From Diplonema japonicum (taxonomy: Eukaryota; Euglenozoa; Diplonemea; Diplonemida; Diplonemidae): a stretch of DNA of 64,000 nucleotides. The position numbers and the translations under genes were made by a program. The stretch covers positions 496,001-560,000 of the forward strand of contig OZ025651.1 in assembly GCA_964019335.1 (NCBI GenBank). The letters run 5' to 3'. Below are positions 1 through 9,721 of this stretch, in pieces. The notes below the pieces were generated by a model. The model was not told the origin of the DNA. It saw only the letters and a program-made list of their open reading frames with translations, and did not search any database. How positions within the stretch are numbered: position 1 is the stretch's first letter; every line of letters begins with the position of its first letter.

Positions 1-1688
1 TGCTGCAAGCTGCGCTCCGCCTCCTCGTTATCTTTTTTGCGTGCGCTTTTCTCGCTTGCCAGCTTATCCTCTGCAGCCTCCACCTTCCCTTGGAGTTCCG
101 TCGTCTTCTTGCTCATCTCTCTTCGCAGTTCTTCTGTCTTGTTGGTCACTTCCCTCAGACGCGTTTCGAGAATCTTCTCCTTTTCTTCCGTCGACGTTGC
201 TTCTGTGTTGTGCTTTAAGTGCATCTCTTCTAGCTTTCTGTGCAGGATGGCTTCAGCACGCTCTGCTTCTTCCTGCTTTTTAACGGCGCTGTCTTTGGTG
301 CGCTCGGCGTTGCGGAGCTTGTCTTTTAAGTCGGTTTCGGTGACGCGGAGCTCAGCCTCCAGGGAGTGGATTGTGGCGCTGTCTTCCTCTTTGCGCTTCT
401 GCGACTTGGTTTTGGTTTCCTCTAAGTCCTCACGGGTCTTTGCAAGATTGCTCTTCGTTTCGTTGAGCTCCACGTCCAAGGTGTACCGCGTCTTCTTCAA
501 CGCTGTGAGCTCTTCTTGGAGGGTCGTTTTGAGGGCTTCGAGCTCTTTGGACTTCACCTCTATGTCGTCCTTCTTTGCGTTGAGCTCCGTAAGCTGACCT
601 TGGCACATGCTACGCTCTTGCACAGCATCGTCCTTCTGCTGCACCAGCTCAATGCGCTCGTTCTCAAGACTTCGGAGCGTCGCTTCGATCTCCCGTATCT
701 TCGTCCGCTGGTCATTGCACAGTTGGAACAGCTTGTGCTGGTCGGTATCCGGCGTGATGGTCGTGCTCAGCCCCAGGTACGATGTCGTGTCCATCACACC
801 AAGCTCAGAATACGAGCCTTGCATTCCCTGCAGAGCTCCATCAGGGCTGGAGTTCCATACCCTGTCAAGCAGGTCCTGCATGTCTGCTGTCGGCGGTGCC
901 CCAGCACACGGCACAATCAACCCGAGATTCGAGTCTTTCGGAAGTACCTTTGCAATAGCCTTGCCAGAGTCAGGGGAGGAGGACAGCCAGGTTCTTATGA
1001 GGTTCTTGAAGTGTGTGTTGTGGTCTTTAAGGACGTCTGCGATGTATAGGTACGACACGGGCTTTGCAGGGTCGAGGTTGTGCTGGATGCCCACGGACAT
1101 GACGAGCGTGCAGTTTTTTTCTTTCAGGCGCTTCATGGCTGTTTCGGAGGAGAAGATGCGGTTGACGTTCCCCACGAAGGCCTCGATGCTGGAGAGGGAA
1201 ACGTACGTCCCGCCGAGCACAGCCGTGTCGCCCCATGAAGGGGAGGCGGCGTCTCGCACGTCGTGGAAGAGATTGAAGTTTTTCAACGTTCCGGGATCCG
1301 TGCTGCTGTGAAGTCCTGGAAATGCGACTTTAAGTTTATACCGGTTACCAACATGGTTGGTGATATACCGCAGTGCCCGTACAGCAATACCGTCGAGAGG
1401 TCGCTCTCGTTCTGACAGAGGGATGCTGCCTATCATGCCTTCCAGCCTGTTCTCTTGTTCTGCAGGCGGCCACGCGTCGCCCATTGTCAAGACTGTTCCG
1501 TTCTCGCCCTTGAGCACCCGTTCCACAACGGGCCGTACACTCTTCTCGAACACCTCGTCCTTGTTCCCCCCGTTCACCACGTTGTGGCACCTCACCCTCG
1601 TCCCACCCACCATCGCGCCCCCTTCTTCATGCCTGACATCTTGCCCAGAGCGTGGATGCACATGCAGCGTCACCGCTGCCTGCGGCAT
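1..1688 (-). CDS. Kinesin-like protein with degenerate motor head and long coiled coil (3' end outside window)
   Basis: Open from an ATG at 1688 (in-frame TGA three codons upstream) to the window edge, about 562 codons. Residues 46-71 read VFEKSVRPVVERVLKGENGT followed by VLTMGD, which lines up with the kinesin segment that ends in the ATP-binding P-loop (VF...V.P.V..VL.G.NGT...YGQTGSGKT). Here the P-loop is gone: the residues after the NGT are VLTMGDAWPPAE, with no GKT. No SSRSH or DLAGSE motif is obvious further on. From about residue 345 the chain is a continuous E/K/L-rich coiled coil. I infer a non-ATPase kinesin relative, possibly a structural or cytoskeletal protein. The kinesin match is by pattern only. 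Confidence 0.72.
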   Translation of the reverse strand, partial: MPQAAVTLHVHPRSGQDVRHEEGGAMVGGTRVRCHNVVNGGNKDEVFEKSVRPVVERVLKGENGTVLTMGDAWPPAEQENRLEGMIGSIPLSERERPLDGIAVRALRYITNHVGNRYKLKVAFPGLHSSTDPGTLKNFNLFHDVRDAASPSWGDTAVLGGTYVSLSSIEAFVGNVNRIFSSETAMKRLKEKNCTLVMSVGIQHNLDPAKPVSYLYIADVLKDHNTHFKNLIRTWLSSSPDSGKAIAKVLPKDSNLGLIVPCAGAPPTADMQDLLDRVWNSSPDGALQGMQGSYSELGVMDTTSYLGLSTTITPDTDQHKLFQLCNDQRTKIREIEATLRSLENERIELVQQKDDAVQERSMCQGQLTELNAKKDDIEVKSKELEALKTTLQEELTALKKTRYTLDVELNETKSNLAKTREDLEETKTKSQKRKEEDSATIHSLEAELRVTETDLKDKLRNAERTKDSAVKKQEEAERAEAILHRKLEEMHLKHNTEATSTEEKEKILETRLREVTNKTEELRREMSKKTTELQGKVEAAEDKLASEKSARKKDNEEAERSLQ

Positions 1689-1837
1689 TGTCCGTCACCA
1701 CCCCCTGTTGTGGATTGAGAACGCGATGGATTCAACAAATAAATAACAAGAAACGGTGTAAATAACAACTGTTTTAGGGTAGGGGGACGATGGGTGGAAA
1801 ACACATCGAATATTTCTATTTCAGTTTTTCTTCTTCT

Positions 1838-4189
1838 CTAAGCCGCTTTTTTTTGCATCTGCCGTTGCCGGATCCGCGCGGCTCGGGCTGCTTTCTCCTT
1901 TTCAAGCATTTTGTAAGCACGCCGCTTGGCTTCTACCTTTTCCGCGTCTGGGGCGTATTTTCTTGTGGCCATCAGTGCATGTCGCTTCACGGCTGAGTCG
2001 ATGATGCGTGCCCAGTCCTTGTCGGGGGAACAGCCCATAGTCTTGAGTACAGCGAGAGTGCGGGCTCGGACCGCACGTGAGACCTCGAGGGCTGCGTCCC
2101 ACTTTCGTTTCATCCTTACAACGAAGAGGCGGCGGCACATGGCGGCAGAGAGGACGGCCTGCAGCTCAGCCAATCGTACAGAAGGCATTTCTCCAGCTGC
2201 GAGCTCTTCTTCAAGAGCAGCATCGAAGAGACTGGGTGCCACATCAAGCTCCTCCCTCAGCATGTTGAACTCTCTCTGCAATTCATCAAAAGACTTGCAG
2301 TGCACTTCATCGAACGCAGAAGTAGAGGCGGGTTGCTCTTGTGGTGTGTCTTCTTCCTCTTCTTCTCCCGCTTCTCTTCCAGACGTGTATTTTTCACGTA
2401 GAACTGCGAATTTAGCGGATTTTCCTCCCCTTGCGCCTTCCCACCACTGGTGGGTCGATGGAGTCGGGGCCGCATTGCCACTTGCAATGTCATGTGGTGT
2501 TTTGACCTGCTTCAAGCTGAAGAATCTCCATTTCAACACGCCTGTCGAGGTGAGCTTTTGCAGGGTTTCTACCTGGTCGTGAGCTTTGAACATTTTCATG
2601 CATTTTACGGATTTTATCAGCGCGTTGCGTTTGGCGGCAAGCATCCGTTTGCTGTTCAAGAAGGCCTCTTGCTGCGCAAGATTCTTCCGCGTCTCAACCC
2701 TCAGCTCCTCTTCACGTTTCACAGACACAATCAAACCAAGTATTTTATTATAATCCTCGCTGTCGTCCCACGTCAGAGCAGAGGAACGCCTGTACACGTT
2801 GAGTAGCTCCTCCTCATCACTGGTGTAGTCTGAAGCGTGTACGAACGCAGGCGGGTTGCCAAGGTGTTCCTTGTTCGTATCCTGTGCCTCATCCTCGTCT
2901 TCATGGTACAAGTCATACAGTTCCTCGAAAATGTCTTCAGGATCTGGTTCACCTCTCTTAACTCCGCCTGTTGTACTGTTTACCTTTAGAAGCCCGGTAC
3001 AGGGTTCTTCCTCTTCCTCTTCTTCTTCCTTGCCCTCGATCGGCTTCGCAATGCGGTGGAAAGCTTGCTTCTCATCCAGATTCTCTCCTGTTTGATCCCG
3101 GTGGTGTTCAACACTCTCGAACTGCACGCGCCATGCATGGGGGATATTTCGCTCGCCCGTGAAAAATGCGGCACCTTCGGGGAAGAATCGGGAGTCAACG
3201 ACAAGCTCCTTGGTTCCAGGAGGGAGTGTGATGGTAAGACACCCACTGTGGAAAGACCTGACATGCGGTGGGCTGAATACGAACACGGTGTAAGAAGGGT
3301 CAAGGCTTAGAGAGAAGTTTATTGTCTGTGCGGTGTCACCGTTGTTTTCCAAGCAGACAACGTGGGGGAAAATCTCGGAGATGGAAAAGCTTTCAGTTGC
3401 GGAGGTCAGGGTCAGGGGGAGACCCAGCGCCTTTCTACTGACGCTGTAAAAAAACTCCACAGTAGAACCAATATCTGGATCGAAGATGCTCTCTAGAGGA
3501 CAAGGCCCGCGGTTTGTCACGGAAAAACACCGCTGACCAGCTTCCACATCTGCGATACTGATACTGGGCTGGAAATATTTTTCCTCGAACCCAGAAAATA
3601 TATCGGCAAGTATAGAGGCCTTGCAAGGCTTAGCACTGAAAATGAGCGAAACTGGATAGCTTCGCAGACACTCAATGGCCTCCATTTCAGTGTGCACTTC
3701 AACAGCGATGGGTATTTGCAGCCCTTTTGTTTGGTTGAGGAGCAATGCGAGCTTGGCAAACGGTAAGATCAGGCCGAAAAAACCTTTTTGAGGTATAATT
3801 TCGATAACGTTTTGAAGGAGAAAGTGATTCTTGGTGGTTTGTGCTGCTGCGACCCAGTAAACGAGGTCTGTTGGGGGCTTCGGTGTAGTGTTCCATCCGT
3901 TGTGTGTGTGATACCGGGGCAGTACCTCGAGTCCTTTGTCGGAGCAGACGATTTCAAGAACAACGCCCTCCAGCAGGGTTACAGGAGTCTTGGTACTGCT
4001 TCGGATGCCACCATCGTTCGCCTCAAAGAGTACTGTATCATATGTGCAGGCTGATCCCACTGTGATCCTCTCTCCAGAGGCTATGGAAGTTCCAGGCATT
4101 CGGCTCCAAGGAGCTGCTTGGGTTTTGTATCTTATAAATATTTTCTGCGGTAGCTGTGGGGAGCGTTTCATGGTGATTTGGATTTCCAT
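1838..4189 (-). CDS. Unrecognised 783-aa protein with acidic centre and basic helical tail
   Basis: Single open frame of 783 aa starting at an ATG preceded by a 15-base G run and the sequence AAGACAAGTAATA. No family recognised. Residues 1 to about 370 look globular, rich in beta-forming hydrophobics and cysteines, and could be an immunoglobulin-like or MSP-like fold, though that is a guess. A run of nine glutamates near 400 and an acidic stretch (EDIFEELYDLYHEDEDEAQD) separate it from a helical C-terminal half. That half ends in a strongly basic coiled segment (KRRAYKMLEKEKAARAARIR). The overall composition resembles structural proteins of flagella or basal bodies, but no motif proves it. 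Confidence 0.8.
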   Translation of the reverse strand: MEIQITMKRSPQLPQKIFIRYKTQAAPWSRMPGTSIASGERITVGSACTYDTVLFEANDGGIRSSTKTPVTLLEGVVLEIVCSDKGLEVLPRYHTHNGWNTTPKPPTDLVYWVAAAQTTKNHFLLQNVIEIIPQKGFFGLILPFAKLALLLNQTKGLQIPIAVEVHTEMEAIECLRSYPVSLIFSAKPCKASILADIFSGFEEKYFQPSISIADVEAGQRCFSVTNRGPCPLESIFDPDIGSTVEFFYSVSRKALGLPLTLTSATESFSISEIFPHVVCLENNGDTAQTINFSLSLDPSYTVFVFSPPHVRSFHSGCLTITLPPGTKELVVDSRFFPEGAAFFTGERNIPHAWRVQFESVEHHRDQTGENLDEKQAFHRIAKPIEGKEEEEEEEEPCTGLLKVNSTTGGVKRGEPDPEDIFEELYDLYHEDEDEAQDTNKEHLGNPPAFVHASDYTSDEEELLNVYRRSSALTWDDSEDYNKILGLIVSVKREEELRVETRKNLAQQEAFLNSKRMLAAKRNALIKSVKCMKMFKAHDQVETLQKLTSTGVLKWRFFSLKQVKTPHDIASGNAAPTPSTHQWWEGARGGKSAKFAVLREKYTSGREAGEEEEEDTPQEQPASTSAFDEVHCKSFDELQREFNMLREELDVAPSLFDAALEEELAAGEMPSVRLAELQAVLSAAMCRRLFVVRMKRKWDAALEVSRAVRARTLAVLKTMGCSPDKDWARIIDSAVKRHALMATRKYAPDAEKVEAKRRAYKMLEKEKAARAARIRQRQMQKKAA

Positions 4190-5490
4190 TATTACTTGTC
4201 TTCCCCCCCCCCCCCCCCACCACCCCCTTCTCCTTTAACATTTGACGATTGCGGTTTATTTGGAGAAAAAAAAAATAAGAAAACTGTTGAGTAGAATAGA
4301 ACAGAAAGAAGAATAGAAGAAAAAAAAAAAAAAAAAAAAAAAAAACTTCACTTTTTTTTTTCTCGAATTTACTTCACGGTGAAGAAAATTTGGGTGGGGG
4401 GACGACGTAATCGCTCTTCATGTACAGGAGTAATGAAAGAGTTGAGGGGAGGTCAGCCCTCTTTCTGAACCTACTTCAGCATGTTGGAGGCGGTCAACAT
4501 TGCCGCAAAGCAAAAGAGACCCGACAAGGTTAGGCTTGTGTCCCTCGTGATGAAGTAATTTCAAAGTGTCGCGAAATACAAAAACCAGATACTGTCAAGG
4601 AATGTAGCTTGTTGGCAGTGTATATGGTGAAGAAAAAAAGAAGAAGAAAAGATATAGGTGACGAAACTAAGAAAGTATGGCTATACTACATAACTTTTTT
4701 TTTTTTGTCCACAGAACAAGAAGAATAAGAAAGAAACAAGAAAGAAATACCTCACAAAGTGGGATGACAACAAAAAAAAGCAAAAAAAAAAAAAAAAAAA
4801 AAAAAGGGGGACATTACTTTAGAAAAAAAAAACAACAAAAATGAAAAAAAAAGGAAGAAGGAAAAATAAACCAAGCAAGGCTCCAAAAAAAAAAGTATAA
4901 ATAGATAGGGGGAGAATAAAAAAAGGGGGGGGGAGAAGAAGAAGGGTGGGGAACCAAAAAACCCTCGGCCCTTTTTTTCCCCCCTTTCCCCTCCGCTTTC
5001 TTTGTTCCTTTCCCACTAACTTTGTTTTGTTTGTTCTGCTTTGTACACTCCCTCCCCCCTTTTTTCCCCCTCTTTTTTCTTTTGCTGACTTTTGTGAGTA
5101 CGTGGAGAAGATATAAAAAGATTCAGCAGCAATAAAAAAAGAAAAAGAAAAATAAGGGGAAAAGGAAGAAATAATTTGCTCACCATCCGGCCTGCCAAAA
5201 GTGCAAGCACCACAGAAAGAAGAAAAAGAAAATTCTACTTTGTTGCTACGCCCTGTCCTCCTTTCTTGGTCCCCCCCCCTGTTTTCTCCTTCTTTTTTTT
5301 TTCTCCGTTCAAATTTGTTTGTTCATATATTCAGCAGTGCACACAAGCAAATTTTAAGCTTTGCACACACACACACACACACACGCACACAGGGTACTTG
5401 AGTCTGTTATAAGAGAAAAAGAAAAGACTCGCCAAACAGAAGTTACTTACTCATTACACAAAAAAAAAAAAGAAGAAGAAAAGGCCATGT
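4190..5490. other. 1.3-kb intergenic spacer with homopolymers, a repeat copy and a CA microsatellite
   Basis: No gene seen on either strand. It holds a 15-C run (4206-4220), long A and T runs (for example 4319-4345 and 4783-4804), one copy of the dispersed spacer repeat (4366-4640) and a CA dinucleotide run (5364-5391). Short open frames here are low-complexity. Confidence 0.7.
4366..4640. repeat. Dispersed intergenic repeat, copy A
   Basis: The left end has AATTTACTTCAC (4366-4377) and the right part has the inverted match TGAAGTAATT (4551-4560). The right end continues TTTCAAAGTGTCGCGAAATA and later TTGTTGGCAGT (about 4610-4620). The same right-hand words recur at 27899-27998 and, more diverged, at 18071-18160. 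It may be a MITE-like or spacer element; no coding capacity. Confidence 0.6.
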
Positions 5491-8239
5491 TTAAGGCACC
5501 CATTTCTTCGAGTGATGCATGTGTTGGCCGTATATCTTAGTTGACGGGTGGGCGGAGGTAGGGTGGTACCTTTCGTGGACAACAAGGCTATGCGTGTTAG
5601 GAGACACCTTCAGGGGGGCGAGTTTGTAGTTCAGCACCTGATCGCGGTAGCGCTCCCTTAAAGCATCGATGCTCCTCAACAGCTCTTCCCGACGAAGGAG
5701 GGACTCCTCCCTTTGTGAAGCCAGGGGGTCCGTCACCGCACGCCGAGTCTGCACAGGAGGGAGGATATCAGAGCTAGGTGTGATAGGCTTGTGATTTCGT
5801 TTCTGCTTTTTTTTTTTTTTTTTCTCTTTTTTTTTTTCGTCATACCCTCTTTGGTGGCGGTGGTGGCGGCTGGGGTGACATCCACTGCTTTGAGTGTCTG
5901 TTTTTTATCCCTCCTTGTTGTAGTTGTTCCTCGAACAGCTGTCTCTCTCTTGCTAGCTGTTGCCGCATGTTCTCTGCCATTATCCGTTTCACGTTCCTCT
6001 CCTTCTCTAGTGCTACCTTCTCCCTCAGTCTTTCTGTACTTCGTTGTTCTTTCTTCTGTTTCGCCTCTTCTAATTCTCTTTTTGCTTCTTTGGCCGCGGT
6101 CTCTGCTTTCTCTTTCGCCGCCCTCAGCTCTTCGGTTTCTTTAATCAGCTCTTCCCGTCTCGCTTTTCTCAAAGCTTCTTTTCGGCGTTCCTCATTGTGT
6201 TCCTCCACTAGTTTTTCTGCCGCCTTTTGAATCTGCAGTTCTCGCTCTTCCTTTTCGTGTACCTTTTCCTCTTCCGCCAGCCTCTTACGTAGCATCTCTG
6301 TCTCTTTTTTCAACTCCTGCTTCCTGCGCTCTTCTTCAGCAAGCTTCATACGTAGTTCCGCCTTTTCCACCGCTCGCTGTGCTGTCAGCTCTTCCTTCTC
6401 TCGTTGCAGTTGTTGCCTCATTTGCTCTTCCTTGCGCAGCTGCTCTTCGGTTTGTTCCTTCCTCCGTTTCGTTTCCGCTTCTGCTTCTTGTGCTTTTTTT
6501 TGCATCTGTCGCTGCAGGGCTGCTCGTTCTTTCTCGAATTGTTTCCTTGCCTCTTCTTCTTCTTTCAGCTTTTTACGAAGGGTTTCACTGTCGTCTTCGT
6601 GGGGCGTGTCGATGTTCTCCTTAGGAGGTGTTCGTGCTTTCCCCTTAGAGGTGCGGTGGCTCCCCTTGCTGCCGGGTGGTGTCCGCCTAGCTGACTGGTT
6701 TTCCTTTTGTGTGTGTGTCACGAGTTCTTGAGCTTGTCGCGCGGCTTCCAGCTCTGCCCGTTCCTTTGCTTCTACCTCCGCACGCATCTTGGCTTCCACC
6801 TCGACTCGTGCTTGGGTTTCCATTTCGGCTCGTAGCTCAGCCTCTGCCCGTGCTTTGGCTTCCATTTCTGCTCGCAGTTCGGCCTCTAGCCGTGCCTTTG
6901 TCTCTGCCTCTGCTCGTAGTGTGGCTTCAATTTCCGCCCGTGCCTTAGCTTCCGCTTCTGCTCGTATTTTAAGTTCAGCCTCGGCACGCACCTTTGCTTC
7001 GGCCGCTTGTGTCCTGGTTTCGGCTTCCGCTTCAGCATCTGCCCGTTCCTTTAACGCTTCATCTTTGGCCTCTACTTCTGCGCGTAGGCCAGCCTCTCTC
7101 TCCGCCCTTGACTGGGCCTCTGCTTCTGCTCGTTCCTTGGCTTCAGCTTCTTCGCGTGCTTTAACTTCCGCCTTAGCTCTTGCTCCTGCCTCTTCTTGTG
7201 CCTTGGTCTCGGCTTCCTCCCGCTGTTGTTGCTGTTGTTCGATTTTCTGGTTTGCTTCTTCTTCAATCTGCCGTCGCTCCTGCACGCGTGCCTTGGCATC
7301 GATCTCTGCCTGCTCCGACAGCTTCTGTTCATATTCCTGCTCTAACCTCCGTAGTTCGTTGCGCTGCTCCTCGTCACGTGTCTCGCGCAGCCTTTGGCTC
7401 TCCTCAAGGAGCTGCTGTTGTTGCTGTTCGAGGATGCCACGTTGTTTTGCTTCTTCTTGAAGCTTCGTCTTGAGACGCACTGCCTCTGCGGAAGGGGAGT
7501 CTGTTTGGTGGTCCTTGTTCAGGATTTTCTGGCGTTCAGCTTCGAGTAGTTCACGCTCCGATTCGAGTTGCTGGGCTTGCTGGCGGTGTTGTTCGATGAG
7601 ATTCCGCCGTTCTTGCTCGAGCTGCTCACGCTGCATGGCGAGGGGGTCGTGAGGAGGGGAGGCGGGCGAGGAGAGGTGCGCGCTAACATGTGGCGCGCCG
7701 TTCTGTTTGACCCACGTGTTGACCTCGTTGGTGATGCTATGCTCAGCCTCGGAGGTTTGGGAACAGACATCACCAGCACCACGTGTCGTGGCCGAGAAGA
7801 GGGAAGCTTGGCTAGGCGTCTTAAGCGCTTTTGGATTGCTGCTAGTAGGTTTGTACGTCCCGAATTCTGCGAGGAGGGACTTGATTTGTTCATGTTCAGC
7901 CTCCACAGCGATATCTCTCGCCGTTCTGCCCATCTTGTTGCGCAGTGAGGGGTCGGCCCCGTAGCGCAGCAGCATAGTCACCAGATCAAGCTTTCCCTTA
8001 TCGACAGCCCAGTGCAGAGGAGTGTATCCATCACCTGTCACCGCGTTCACTTTGGCTCTCTTCCGCAGGGTCATTCGAGCGATTTCTAAGTTACCATACA
8101 TGCACGCCCAGTGCAGAGGGGTCGCACCATAGATGTCATCTTTGTAGTTCAGCACATTCCGCTTCAGGTGTGTCTTGCAATACTCGAGGTCCCCGTCCCT
8201 TATTGCCGTGAAGACCAATGTGCGGTCTTCTTCCTCCAT
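5491..8239 (-). CDS. Ankyrin-repeat protein with very long alanine/glutamate-rich coiled coil (2 exons)
   Basis: Exon 1 is 8239-5846 (798 codons) and exon 2 is 5805-5491 (104 codons plus stop), giving 902 aa. The 40-nt intron 5845-5806 starts GTATGACG and is otherwise almost pure purine (A11 GAG A17 G). Unspliced, the frame stops at once (GTA TGA), while the joined frame runs on for 104 residues. Residues 1-125 contain about three ankyrin repeats (ATPLHWACMYGNLEIARM, YTPLHWAVDKGKLDLVTMLL). From about 185 to 790 the chain is coiled coil, with a central part of near-repeated RAEAEAKARAE units. It is likely a cytoskeletal or flagellar scaffold; the partner is unknown. Confidence 0.82.
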
Positions 8240-8608
8240 TGCCTTTTATTCCCTTTAATATTCTTTTTGTTTCAGTTCATGTGTGTTTTTCTTTATCTTT
8301 TTTTTTTCTCTTGTTTTTTTTTATATAAATATTTCCCCCCCTTTCCTGTTGGTTACTTTTGTTCATAAATGAAAGAAACGAAAAAAAAGGGGGGGTAGAT
8401 CTAAAAAAGAAAGAAGAAAGAGATAAAAAAAAGGGGGAGAGGGGGGTATTTTTTTTCTTCCCCTCCCCATGTTCCCTCTTTCTTCGGTGGAGCACACCGA
8501 CATGCACGACCGTAAGAATAATATAAAAACTTGTTTTCTTTCCCCTACCGAAACGATAACGTCTTGAAAAGGCACTCTTTTTCGTTCCCCCTCTTTTAAT
8601 TTTCCTTT
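8240..8608. other. Intergenic spacer, low complexity
   Basis: T-rich then purine-rich sequence between two minus-strand genes. Includes T9 at 8302, C-rich 8334-8343 and A/G tracts 8380-8440. Short open frames exist but have no recognisable composition. Nothing else seen. Confidence 0.6.
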
Positions 8609-9415
8609 TCAATGGATCGCCTTCTTAAACACGGGAGACACATAAGCAGGCCTGGAACCCGCAGCACTGTCAGGCGTTTTTGGAGATGCTGCTAGAGGTG
8701 TTCTCTGAGGTGTGGACATTACATTGACTCTCCGTTTCTTCTTTGGAGTGGGGGGGCGTCTAGAGGAAGGTGGGGAAACTGGCAGGGTAGACCAAGTATC
8801 GTAAAGACGAAGACCCACATGAGGGTAGGTGGTATTTGGAAGCTGGCGGGGAGGAGAGGAAGGAGGATCGGCCGTCTTGACCTTCACAGGAGACACATCC
8901 CAAACAGCAGTATGCTTGACAACACCTTTGGGCTTCTGCCGCGAAGCCATCTTGTCGGCGTTCTCTTTGTCCAGCGCCTTCTCTTCCACATCTTCAAGAT
9001 AACAATACGGTTTTTCAGCAGGTGTTTTTGTACTTGTGTTCCATTCAGGGCGCCCTGCTGCTGTTGGTGAAGGGGTGCTTTGCTCGATATTCTTAGGTTC
9101 CTGTAGCACCCACCACCATTCTTCGATGTGGTTTGCCTCGCTCTTGTTGAACCCGTAGTGCTGTATCAGCGTCTGGAGCGTCTCCAGTGACACTAGCACG
9201 AGCTCACCTTCTTCCATGTCTTTTTCTGCGGCGCACACCAGTCTTCCCCACCACATTGCCGCGCCGCTGTAGGTCCCCCTTCTCCCGCTTCGCTTCCCCC
9301 GGTGCAGTCCTGCCTCCACGTCACGCAGCCACTGGGCGTGCTCCTCTTTTATCCGCTCGTGTTCTTGCAGCTCTGCGTCCAGCTGCTCCCTTATGTCCGT
9401 GTACAACGAACTCAT
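8609..9415 (-). CDS. Unrecognised 268-aa protein with S/T-P-rich tail
   Basis: ATG start at 9415 preceded by an A-rich leader. The first 110 residues are helical and tryptophan-rich (a WWWVLQEP stretch near 100). The C-terminal 100 residues are disordered and carry many SP/TP sites and a basic patch (TPKKKRRVNV) that could be a nuclear signal or a proline-directed kinase region. No family recognised. It sits between an ankyrin/coiled-coil gene and a secreted hydrolase, so context gives no functional clue. Confidence 0.75.
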   Translation of the reverse strand: MSSLYTDIREQLDAELQEHERIKEEHAQWLRDVEAGLHRGKRSGRRGTYSGAAMWWGRLVCAAEKDMEEGELVLVSLETLQTLIQHYGFNKSEANHIEEWWWVLQEPKNIEQSTPSPTAAGRPEWNTSTKTPAEKPYCYLEDVEEKALDKENADKMASRQKPKGVVKHTAVWDVSPVKVKTADPPSSPPRQLPNTTYPHVGLRLYDTWSTLPVSPPSSRRPPTPKKKRRVNVMSTPQRTPLAASPKTPDSAAGSRPAYVSPVFKKAIH

Positions 9416-9721
9416 TTTCTTTTTGTGCTCTGTTCCTTTTTGTCATGAAACGGACACGGGTAGAAAAAAATAGACGTTTGCACTCCCCCCCCCCCCCCCC
9501 TCTGAAATACAGCACCCAAAGAAAAAAGGGGGTTATTGGGAAACAAAAAACTAGTTTGGCGCTTCATTTGTTTGTGCGCACGAGCGGAATTTTACCTAAT
9601 AAAATAGCTCATTACGCTGCCATCAACTAATTTTTAGTCTCGATAATAAGTTAAAACAAAACAAAAGCGAATCGGACCAAAAACAGAATAATCTGCTGTT
9701 TTTTTCTCTCTCTCTCTCCTC
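9416..9721. other. Short intergenic spacer
   Basis: About 300 bases with a C/G run (9485-9500) and A/T-rich remainder. Nothing supported. Confidence 0.5.

Noticed and set aside
6789-7460. Long plus-strand serine/alanine-rich open frame
   Set aside because: Antisense of the alanine/glutamate coiled coil; reverse reading of GAG/GCC-rich codons gives open frames automatically. The minus-strand protein has ankyrin repeats and domain logic.
8277-8612. 111-aa minus-strand frame between two genes
   Set aside because: Composed of K/R/F runs from homopolymers, with no coherent domain or conserved start.
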